A stretch of 8,616 nucleotides of DNA, taken from Candidatus Omnitrophota bacterium. GTDB taxonomy: Bacteria; Omnitrophota; Gorgyraeia; Zapsychrales; JANLHA01. Shown one piece after another: positions 1-6,119 of this stretch (the first letter of the stretch is position 1; each line of letters opens with the position of its first letter). A model generated the notes under the pieces. It worked only from the letters and a program-made list of their open reading frames with translations. It was not told the origin of the DNA and did no database searches. Both the position numbers and the translations under genes were made by a program. The stretch lies in the NCBI GenBank assembly GCA_024653845.1, contig JANLHA010000218.1:1-8616 (forward strand), given 5' to 3'.

Positions 1-1
1 C

Positions 2-94
2 CTGTGGGAAGTAGGGCTTCAATTGGAAGACTCAGATATTTTGTCAGCCCAGCGTATCATAGACGTTGCCAGTCGGATTCGGGCCGCAACATAG
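2..94 (+). CDS. 3' end of an unrecognised protein-coding gene (5' truncated)
   Basis: The frame starting at base 2 is open to a TAG at 92-94 and encodes 30 residues, beginning LWEVGLQLED and ending IDVASRIRAAT. The composition is typical of a soluble helical C-terminus with alternating charged and hydrophobic residues. The frame starting at base 1 is also open, to a TAA ending at 102, but its Arg/Ser-rich peptide looks less like a protein. I do not recognise the family, and 30 residues are too few to assign one. No GC-rich hairpin with a T-run follows the stop, so I see no intrinsic terminator separating it from the promoter region downstream. It is probably not part of the purine operon, because a good promoter lies between it and purB. 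Confidence 0.5.
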   Translation: MWEVGLQLEDSDILSAQRIIDVASRIRAAT

Positions 95-210
95 CCGTAT
101 AATTCTCTATTTTATCATAATTATTTGTTATTATTGAATTTACGTTCCACCCGCATCAAGTCTTTCCATTCCATTAATTCTTTAAAATTAGAAATTTGTA
201 ATAATTTGGT

Positions 211-239
211 TTGACCGCCCTATAAGAATTTGATATATT
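211..239 (+). promoter_or_regulatory. Sigma70-type promoter of the pur operon
   Basis: A -35 element TTGACC (211-216) is separated by exactly 17 bases from a -10 element TATATT (234-239); each matches the consensus at five of six positions. TG at 231-232 followed by one base gives an extended -10. The region just upstream is AT-rich, as in an UP element. A start near A246 is predicted, giving a leader of about 170 bases before purB. TTAAGG occurs twice around the predicted start (238-243 and 250-255), which could be an operator or chance. The spacing and double match make this the best promoter in the window, but no transcript data are available here. Confidence 0.65.
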
Positions 240-260
240 AAGGACATTCTTAAGGGGAAT

Positions 261-299
261 ATGATTACCTACCGAATATGTTGTTCAGGAAAGGGATAA
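261..299 (+). CDS. Possible 12-codon leader peptide of the pur operon
   Basis: ATG at 261 opens a frame encoding MITYRICCSGKG and ending in TAA at 297-299. TAAGG (251-255) lies five bases before the ATG and could serve as a ribosome binding site. The ORF sits a few bases after the predicted transcription start and ends five bases before a terminator-like hairpin, which is the layout of a leader-peptide attenuator. The peptide has two adjacent Cys codons (TGT TGT) but no run of one amino acid that would point to a regulatory signal. A competing frame, ATG at 278 to TAA at 304 (8 codons), overlaps it. A frame this short can easily occur by chance. Confidence 0.25.
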   Translation: MITYRICCSGKG

Positions 300-304
300 A
301 ATAA

Positions 305-354
305 GGATCTGCGCGCTTTCTTAATTTGAGGAAGTGAAAAGCAGATCTATTTTT
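305..354 (+). terminator. Terminator-like hairpin in the purB leader (candidate attenuator)
   Basis: GGATCTGC (305-312) pairs with GCAGATCT (341-348), eight pairs with one G-U. Inside it, bases 314-322 pair with 328-336, nine pairs including G-U wobbles, closing a five-base loop. The two stems are separated by a 1-by-4 internal loop. Five T bases (350-354) follow directly. This is the form of an intrinsic terminator, although the T-run is short and broken by A. It lies downstream of the promoter and upstream of purB, so it would act as an attenuator rather than as the end of an operon. Bases 287-293 can pair with 316-322 and would prevent the hairpin. Confidence 0.45.
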
Positions 355-399
355 ATTGATAGAGTCTTGTGGCTCAATAGTTTGTAGTAAAAGCAGATC
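337..399 (+). repeat. Pair of 11-base direct repeats in the purB leader
   Basis: AAAAGCAGATC occurs at 337-347 and again at 389-399, starting 52 bases apart. The first copy contains the 3' arm of the terminator-like hairpin. The second lies just upstream of the purB ribosome binding site (GGAAGGAG, 403-410). Both copies contain GCAGATC, which is complementary to 306-312, so the 5' arm of the hairpin could pair with either one. Between the copies, bases 362-366 and 371-375 form a small five-pair hairpin with a TTGT loop. Confidence 0.6.
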
Positions 400-416
400 A
401 TTGGAAGGAGAAAATT

Positions 417-1712
417 ATGATTGATCGTTACACGTTGTCAAAGATGGGGAGTATTTGGACGGATGAACACAAGTTCTCCATCATGCTCAAAATTGAAGTC
501 CTTGCGTGCGAGGCCATGTGCAAGTTAGGAATGATCCCTAAAAAATCGTTGGAGAGTATCCGCAAGAACGCTAAATTTGACATTGAAGAGATTCGTCGAC
601 TGGAAGAAAAGACCAAACATGATGTGGTGGCTTTTATTAATAACGTCGGCCAATCTTTGGGTGCGGATGCAAGATATCTTCATTTGGGGCTTACTTCGTC
701 GGATTTGCTTGATACCGCACTTTCCGTCCAATGCGTGGAAGCCAGTGACATTCTCATAGCCGATGTGAAAAAACTTTTGAATGTTCTCAAAATTCGTGCG
801 AAACAATACAAAGATACAGGGTGCATTGCTCGAACTCATGGGGTGCACGCTGAACCGACGACCTTTGGGTTGAAGCTGGCTGTCTGGTATGACGAAGCTC
901 AGCGTAACCTTCAGCGCTTGGAACAGGCGCGCGAAATGATTCGTATTGGTAAACTTTCTGGGGCGGTAGGAACGTATGCGAATGTTGATCCGTCAGTGGA
1001 AGAGCATGTTTGTAAAGAATTGGGATTGAAACCCGCGAACATCGCAACTCAAATCATTCAGCGTGACGTCCATTGTCAATTTGTCACAACATTGGCCTTG
1101 ATTGGATGTTCTTTGAACAAAATCGCAACCGAAATTCGTTTGCTTCAGAAAACCGAAGTCTTGGAAGTGGAAGAGCCTTTCTTCAAAGGACAAATCGGTT
1201 CCTCAGCGATGCCTCACAAGCGAAACCCTGTCACATGCGAAAGAATTTCGGGATTGTCTCGTCTTTTGCGCTCTTATGCCATGGCGGCATTTGAAAATAT
1301 CGACCTCTGGGATGAGCGTGACATCAGCCATTCTTCCGTCGAGAGAGTCATCTTGCCGGACAGCGCAACCACACTGAATTATATGTTACACAAGTTGATC
1401 CCTATCATCGAAGGCCTGTTGGTGTACCCTAAGAATATGGTGGCGAACTTAGGGAAAACACGCGGCCTGATCTATTCTCAGCGTGTTCTTTTGGAGTTGA
1501 TGAAGAAGGGGTTGACTCGTGAAGAAGCCTATACCATCATTCAGCAATGTGCCATGCAAGTTTGGCAAGACACTTCAGATTTCAAAGAAGTCCTTTACCG
1601 CGACCGTAAAGTGCGCAGATATCTTAAACCGTCGGAAATCGACAGCTGTTTTGATATCAAATATTACACCCGTCATCGCGACGCCATTTTCAAGAAAGTC
1701 GGATTAAAATAA
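417..1712 (+). CDS. purB: Adenylosuccinate lyase
   Basis: PurB is a cytosolic, normally homotetrameric enzyme that removes fumarate in two steps of purine synthesis: SAICAR to AICAR, and adenylosuccinate to AMP. The 431-residue product has the usual length. The superfamily signature SSAMPHKRNP is at residues 262-271, on the mobile loop that carries the catalytic serine. His68 (in KTKHD), His89 and His141 (in ARTHG) fall at the same numbers as the active-site histidines known from the Bacillus subtilis enzyme. The C-terminal part (about 350-431) fits the ADSL C-terminal domain. The ATG at 417 is supported by GGAAGGAG at 403-410, the strongest ribosome binding site in the left half of the window. 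This is the first gene of the operon, behind a promoter and a possible attenuator. Nothing appears broken. Confidence 0.97.
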   Translation: MIDRYTLSKMGSIWTDEHKFSIMLKIEVLACEAMCKLGMIPKKSLESIRKNAKFDIEEIRRLEEKTKHDVVAFINNVGQSLGADARYLHLGLTSSDLLDTALSVQCVEASDILIADVKKLLNVLKIRAKQYKDTGCIARTHGVHAEPTTFGLKLAVWYDEAQRNLQRLEQAREMIRIGKLSGAVGTYANVDPSVEEHVCKELGLKPANIATQIIQRDVHCQFVTTLALIGCSLNKIATEIRLLQKTEVLEVEEPFFKGQIGSSAMPHKRNPVTCERISGLSRLLRSYAMAAFENIDLWDERDISHSSVERVILPDSATTLNYMLHKLIPIIEGLLVYPKNMVANLGKTRGLIYSQRVLLELMKKGLTREEAYTIIQQCAMQVWQDTSDFKEVLYRDRKVRRYLKPSEIDSCFDIKYYTRHRDAIFKKVGLK

Positions 1713-1737
1713 CCCACATTTTGAAAGAGATGACTCT

Positions 1738-2442
1738 ATGAATAAAGGAAATAAAATTTACGAGGGGAAAGCCAAGATCCTTTATGAAACGGACAATCCC
1801 GACCAATTGATTCAATATTTCAAAGACGATGCCACAGCGTTCAATGCGGCCAAGCGCGGGACCATTGACCAAAAGGGAGTTATTAACAACAAAATTTCTG
1901 CCAAGATGTTTGAATTCTTGCAGAGCCAAAATATTCCGAATCACTACATCAAGCTTCTGAGTGATCGGGAGATGTTGGTGAAAAGAGTGGAAATCGTCAA
2001 GATTGAAGTGATCATCCGCAATGTGGCCGCGGGATCGTTGTGCCGATTATTGGCGTTCGAAGAGGGCGCGCGTTTGTCTCAGCCTGTTTTGGAATTTTGT
2101 TATAAGGAAGACAAGTTGGGGGATCCACTCATCAATGAAGATCATGTCCGCGCTCTGAAATTGGCCACGGATGAAGAAATCGCAACGATCAAGACGTATG
2201 CCCATCGTGTCAATGAATTGATGACTAAGTTTTTCAAATCCTTAAATATTGACTTGATAGACTTCAAATTGGAATTTGGTCGTTATCAAGGAAAAATCAT
2301 TTTGGCGGATGAAATTTCTCCCGACACGTGCCGTTTGTGGGAAGTGGGCACCCAGCGCAAACTCGATAAAGACCGTTTCCGACGGGATTTAGGAAATATC
2401 GAAGAGGCTTATCAGGAAGTTTTGGCTCGCGTGAGTCAGTAA
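1738..2442 (+). CDS. purC: Phosphoribosylaminoimidazole-succinocarboxamide synthase (SAICAR synthetase)
   Basis: PurC joins aspartate to CAIR using ATP to form SAICAR, the substrate of PurB encoded just upstream. The 234-residue length is typical of the bacterial enzyme. Visible motifs are the N-terminal nucleotide-binding strand and loop YEGKAK (8-13), the conserved IEVIIRNVAAGS (89-100), DFKLEFG (175-181) and ADEISPDTCRLW (190-201). The gene starts 25 bases after the purB stop. Its ribosome binding site is only moderate (GAAAGAG, 1723-1729). The last 20 or so bases of the gene form a weak hairpin (2422-2439) followed by seven T bases, described separately. Confidence 0.97.
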   Translation: MNKGNKIYEGKAKILYETDNPDQLIQYFKDDATAFNAAKRGTIDQKGVINNKISAKMFEFLQSQNIPNHYIKLLSDREMLVKRVEIVKIEVIIRNVAAGSLCRLLAFEEGARLSQPVLEFCYKEDKLGDPLINEDHVRALKLATDEEIATIKTYAHRVNELMTKFFKSLNIDLIDFKLEFGRYQGKIILADEISPDTCRLWEVGTQRKLDKDRFRRDLGNIEEAYQEVLARVSQ

Positions 2443-2450
2443 GTTTTTTT
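2422..2450 (+). terminator. Weak terminator-like structure at the purC/purSL junction
   Basis: Bases 2422-2428 pair with 2433-2439 (seven pairs, two of them G-U) around a GCGT loop. Four bases later comes an uninterrupted run of seven T bases (2444-2450). The hairpin overlaps the end of purC and the T-run lies in the 10-base gap before purSL. The stem is short, so at most partial termination is expected, and translation of purC would melt it. It may be fortuitous. Confidence 0.2.
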
Positions 2451-2452
2451 CG

Positions 2453-5374
2453 ATGTTGATATCAACGATGCTATGGCGTATTGAAGTCAAAGAAAAAGAT
2501 GGGCTTCTTGATCCTTTGGGGGAAGGAACTCAAAAAGATATTCTTGATATCGGAGTTAAGGGTATCTCTCAAGTGAGGGTGAGCCAGGTTTATTTGATCG
2601 AAGGCGACATCCAAGACGCAGACGTTGAGAAAATCAGCCGAGAACTTCTTGCCGATCCTGTCACCCAGGATTATCAATGCTCTTCTAATGGTTTTGCGAA
2701 ATTCATTCCGTCTTTCAAGGTGGTTGAAATTGCTTACAACCCCGGCGTGATGGATCCGGTCGAAGAATCTACCCTTAAAGGTATTCGTGATTTAGGGATA
2801 CCGACGGTCACATCTGTTCGAACCGCTAGAAAATATTATTTGTATGGCAAGCTCTCTTCTCGGGACCTGAATCTCATTGTCGACAAAGTCCTGGCCAATA
2901 AATTGATCCAGCATGTTGTGAAAGAACCTCATGGGAAGGGGCAGGCATCGCTAAAGCCTGTGGCCAAACCCAAAGACTCTCCATTTCATGTTGTTTTGGT
3001 TGATCTTCTCAAAGCCAATCCGAAAGAATTGAAACAATTGAGCCAAAAAGGGCAATTGTTTCTTAATCTTGATGAGATGAAGGCCATTCAGCAACATTTT
3101 CGTAGCCTTAAGCGAGACCCTACTGATTGTGAACTGGAAACCATCGCTCAAACTTGGAGCGAGCATTGTTACCACAAAACATTTCGCGGCAATATCGAAT
3201 ACACCTCCCAAGAAAAGGGCCACAAGAAAACAAGGGTCATTCGAAATCTTCTCAAGTCGACCATTGTGAAGGCCACGTATAAGTTGAATAAGCCATGGTG
3301 CGTTTCGGTTTTTCATGACAATGCGGGAGTGATTGAGTTTGACGAAGATTTTCATGTCTGTTTCAAAGTGGAAACACACAACCATCCCTCGGCGTTAGAA
3401 CCATTTGGCGGTGCGAACACGGGTGTGGGAGGCGTCATTCGCGATACCTTGGGAACAGGTTTGGGAGCCAAACCGATTTGCAACACCGACATTTTTTGTT
3501 TTGCACCACCGGATTATTCATCGAGTCGTTTGCCGCCGGGCACACTTCATCCGAAACGGGTGATGAAAGGTGTCGTCAGTGGTGTTCGCGATTATGGAAA
3601 TAAAATGGGAATCCCGACGGTCAATGGCGCGATTCTTTTTGATGAACGGTTTGTCGGAAACCCCCTGGTTTATTGCGGGAATGTAGGGTTGTTGCCTAAG
3701 GGGGCAGAGAAAAAGGCTGTTCACAAGAATGACAAAATTGTGACGGTGGGTGGGCGCACCGGCCGCGATGGGATCCATGGTGCAACATTCTCGTCGGGAG
3801 AATTGACGGAAGAATCCGAAACGATTTCTTCCGGCGCGGTTCAGATTGGGCATCCCATTCAAGAAAAAAAGGTCTTGGATGCGCTGCTAAAGGCCAGAGA
3901 TGAAGGGCTCTATCATGCAATTACCGATTGCGGTGCGGGTGGTTTTTCTAGTGCCGTCGGAGAAATGGCTAATGAGCTAGGCGCGCGCGTTGATTTGGAA
4001 AAAATTCTTCTGAAATATGAAGGTTTGACATATACCGAGCGATGGATTTCAGAGTCGCAAGAACGGATGGTGCTGGCAGTGGCGCCTGAATACGTCGAGC
4101 GATTGTTAGCCGTTTTTCAAGAAGAGAATGTCGAAGCCACGGTTATTGGAGAATTCACAGGATCCGAGAGGTTGGAGCTTTTTTATCATGGTTGCCAGGT
4201 GTGTGATCTCGATGTGAAATTTCTTCATGACGGGCCTCCGCGTTTGCATAAGAAAGCGATTTGGAAGCCGACCCGGCTTAAAGAACCCAAAATTTCTTCT
4301 TCAGAATCATTGAATGAATTTTTATTTGCAGTCCTTTCTCATAACAATGTGGCATCCAAAGAAAGCGTCATTCGGCAATATGATCATGAAGTTCAGGGCG
4401 CGAGTGTGATCAAGCCGCTTTCAGGAGTCAATAGCGACGGGCCGTCGGATGCGAGTGTTTTGGCGCCACGATGGAATTCCCAAAAAGGCATTGCGGTGGC
4501 TAATGGTATCAATGTCCGTTTTGGGATGATTGATCCGTATTGGATGGCGGCTTCTTGCATCGATGAGGCGGTTCGTCAGATCATTTCCGTTGGTGGGGAG
4601 TTGGATCGCATCGCGATTCTGGATAATTTTTGTTGGGGAAATCCGGATAAGCCGGATCGTTTGGGAGGATTGGTGCGTTGCGCGTTGGGTTGTCATGACG
4701 CGGCTATTGCGTTGGGTGTTCCGTTTATTTCGGGGAAAGACAGTTTATACAATGAATTCGCCCAAGGAGGCAAATCCATTGCGATCCCCGGAACCATTTT
4801 GATTTCATCCATTGGGATCGTTGAAGATGTTACAAAAACCGTGACCATGGATTTTAAAAAAGGCGGGAACCTCATTTATGTTGTTGGAAAAACGTATCCG
4901 GAATTGGGAGGCTCTATTTATTATGACATCTTGGGTCATTTGGGAAGTGCGGTCCCGACGGTAAGATTTAAGAAAGCCGTTAAAACATTTCAGGCCATGA
5001 ACAAGGTTGTGCAATCAGGATATGCGCGTTCCATTCATGACTGTTCGGAGGGCGGGGTAGGTGTGGCTTTGGCCGAGATGTGTTTTAGTGGCGAAAAAGG
5101 GGCGACGGTTCATCTTAAGAGAATTCCTTATGAAGGAAAAAATCGACGGGATGATTTTGTTTTATTTTCAGAGTCTAATTCGCGATTTGTCGTCGAGGTC
5201 GAGCCGCGTCATCAGAAGGCTTTTGAAGCCACTTTGAAAGGCGTTGTGCATTGTTGTATCGGCCAAGTCGAAGAAACTCCGGAAGTTGTGGTGTATGGGT
5301 TGGATGATCAGATCTGTGTGAATGCATACCAGCAAGATTTGAAAGATGTGTGGAAGAGCGCGTTGAAGTTTTAA
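2453..5374 (+). CDS. purL: FGAM synthase, tandem PurS-PurL fusion (PurSL)
   Basis: This 973-residue protein is the synthetase part of FGAM synthase, which converts FGAR, ATP and ammonia from PurQ to FGAM. Residues 7-75 and about 88-156 are two PurS-like repeats, each with a DP turn near its start (LDP at 19-21, MDP at 100-102) and an LA(D/N)xxxQ segment near its end (LADPVTQ, LANKLIQ). After a linker comes PurL: catalytic-region WSEHC (235-239, His238), KVETHNHPS (305-313), GGANTGVGGVIRD (319-331), TGRDGIHGATF (436-446), TDCGAGGFSS (491-500) and SESQERM (533-539). The second half has GVNSDGPSDAS (658-668), SGKDSLYNE (760-768) and HDCSEGGVGVALAEM (862-876). No glutaminase domain follows; PurQ is separate. 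No clear ribosome binding site precedes ATG 2453, and the ATG at 2468 (Met6) is an equally possible start. Compared with free PurL (about 740 residues), the extra length is the two PurS repeats. Confidence 0.95.
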   Translation: MLISTMLWRIEVKEKDGLLDPLGEGTQKDILDIGVKGISQVRVSQVYLIEGDIQDADVEKISRELLADPVTQDYQCSSNGFAKFIPSFKVVEIAYNPGVMDPVEESTLKGIRDLGIPTVTSVRTARKYYLYGKLSSRDLNLIVDKVLANKLIQHVVKEPHGKGQASLKPVAKPKDSPFHVVLVDLLKANPKELKQLSQKGQLFLNLDEMKAIQQHFRSLKRDPTDCELETIAQTWSEHCYHKTFRGNIEYTSQEKGHKKTRVIRNLLKSTIVKATYKLNKPWCVSVFHDNAGVIEFDEDFHVCFKVETHNHPSALEPFGGANTGVGGVIRDTLGTGLGAKPICNTDIFCFAPPDYSSSRLPPGTLHPKRVMKGVVSGVRDYGNKMGIPTVNGAILFDERFVGNPLVYCGNVGLLPKGAEKKAVHKNDKIVTVGGRTGRDGIHGATFSSGELTEESETISSGAVQIGHPIQEKKVLDALLKARDEGLYHAITDCGAGGFSSAVGEMANELGARVDLEKILLKYEGLTYTERWISESQERMVLAVAPEYVERLLAVFQEENVEATVIGEFTGSERLELFYHGCQVCDLDVKFLHDGPPRLHKKAIWKPTRLKEPKISSSESLNEFLFAVLSHNNVASKESVIRQYDHEVQGASVIKPLSGVNSDGPSDASVLAPRWNSQKGIAVANGINVRFGMIDPYWMAASCIDEAVRQIISVGGELDRIAILDNFCWGNPDKPDRLGGLVRCALGCHDAAIALGVPFISGKDSLYNEFAQGGKSIAIPGTILISSIGIVEDVTKTVTMDFKKGGNLIYVVGKTYPELGGSIYYDILGHLGSAVPTVRFKKAVKTFQAMNKVVQSGYARSIHDCSEGGVGVALAEMCFSGEKGATVHLKRIPYEGKNRRDDFVLFSESNSRFVVEVEPRHQKAFEATLKGVVHCCIGQVEETPEVVVYGLDDQICVNAYQQDLKDVWKSALKF

Positions 5375-5396
5375 TCTCAAACTAAAGCGAGAATGT

Positions 5397-6116
5397 ATGA
5401 TCTATCCAGAAAAGTATTCAGGCGAGTTTTCCAAATTTGAAGATCCGTGGCGTGTCTTTCGCATCATGTCAGAGTTCGTAGAAGGATTTGAAGAATTGGC
5501 TGAAGTGGGACCAGCGGTCAGCATTTTTGGCTCGGCAAGGACTAAGAAGGGCCATCGGATGTATAAGCTTGCGGACCGTACCGCCGAGCTTTTGACCAAA
5601 GAAGGTTATGCCGTCATCACCGGTGGGGGGCCAGGAATTATGGAAGCCGGTAATAAAGGGACATCCAAAGCCAAAGGGAATTCGATTGGTCTTAACATTG
5701 AGTTGCCTTTTGAGCAAAAGCCGAACAAATACATCACCACATTGATCAACTTTCATTACTTTTTTTGTCGGAAGGTGATGTTCGTCAAATATGCGAAAGC
5801 GTTTGTGATTTTTCCCGGCGGATATGGAACGCTGGATGAGTTTTTTGAAAGCATCACATTGATTCAAACCGGACGGATGGAAACATTCCCTGTTGTTTTG
5901 TTTGGGTCCGAATATTGGAAGGGAATGGTGGATTGGCTAAAAGGTCCCGTTTTGAAAGCCAAGAATATTGACGCTAAAGATTTGGATATTTTTCGTGTGG
6001 TTGATACGCCCGAGGATGTGATCAAGGTGATCCGTGATTTTTATGCTGATAAAAAAGGTGCCATTGCTGCCAAGCAGAAAACCGTACCTATTCAGAAAAA
6101 GAAAGAAAAAGAGTGA
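5397..6116 (+). CDS. LOG-family (TIGR00730-type) nucleotide 5'-monophosphate phosphoribohydrolase
   Basis: The 239-residue product is a Rossmann-fold protein of the LOG family, often mislabelled lysine decarboxylase. Characterised members split nucleoside 5'-monophosphates, including cytokinin nucleotides in plants and some bacteria, into base and ribose 5-phosphate. The family pattern is complete: SIFGSAR (42-48), ITGGGPGIMEAGNKG (74-88), an Arg-Lys pair (125-126), and the signature PGGYGTLDE (140-148) with the catalytic-type glutamate 148. The C-terminus is Lys-rich (from about 219) and probably disordered. The gene lies 22 bases after purSL and ends three bases before purQ, so it is embedded in the operon. 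Its ribosome binding site is weak. The context suggests a role in purine nucleotide turnover rather than hormone synthesis, but the substrate cannot be read from sequence. Family assignment is firm; function is inferred. Confidence 0.9.
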   Translation: MIYPEKYSGEFSKFEDPWRVFRIMSEFVEGFEELAEVGPAVSIFGSARTKKGHRMYKLADRTAELLTKEGYAVITGGGPGIMEAGNKGTSKAKGNSIGLNIELPFEQKPNKYITTLINFHYFFCRKVMFVKYAKAFVIFPGGYGTLDEFFESITLIQTGRMETFPVVLFGSEYWKGMVDWLKGPVLKAKNIDAKDLDIFRVVDTPEDVIKVIRDFYADKKGAIAAKQKTVPIQKKKEKE

Positions 6117-6119
6117 GTC

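Larger units (their letters stand above)
95..416. other. Intergenic region and purB leader
   Basis: This 322-base stretch has no long gene. Bases 95-210 are AT-rich and contain no convincing hairpin or gene; the A/T tracts at about 181-209 could act as an UP element for the promoter that follows. From 211 onward come the promoter, a leader of about 170 bases with a short possible ORF, a terminator-like hairpin, a smaller hairpin and the purB ribosome binding site. I looked for the conserved cores of purine, ZTP, THF and PRPP/guanidine riboswitches and did not find them. Confidence 0.7.

Noticed and set aside
268..280. PurBox-like half site around ACCGAATAT
   Set aside because: It shares CCGAA with the Bacillus PurBox, but no inverted partner lies at the expected distance, and the organism is probably not a Firmicute.
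356..383. Second promoter just upstream of purB, with TTGATA (356-361) as the -35 element
   Set aside because: The sequence at the proper distance (TAGTTT, 378-383) matches the -10 consensus poorly, and the promoter at 211-239 is far better.
246..416. Known purine-type riboswitch (guanine/adenine, PRPP, ZTP or THF) in the purB leader
   Set aside because: The leader is structured and precedes purine genes, but I could not find the conserved core sequences of these classes, so I did not name one. A covariance-model search with Rfam would settle it.
2951..3385. Reverse-strand open frame of 144 codons opposite purSL, and similar ones at 5469-5867, 3518-3862 and 7996-8349
   Set aside because: They lie opposite well-conserved pur and LOG genes, their products resemble no family I know, and they have no convincing upstream signals. 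They are shadows of the coding strand.
5370..5396. Terminator or promoter between purSL and the LOG gene that would place LOG in its own unit
   Set aside because: The 22-base gap contains no hairpin with a T-run and no room for a promoter; LOG is most simply part of the operon.
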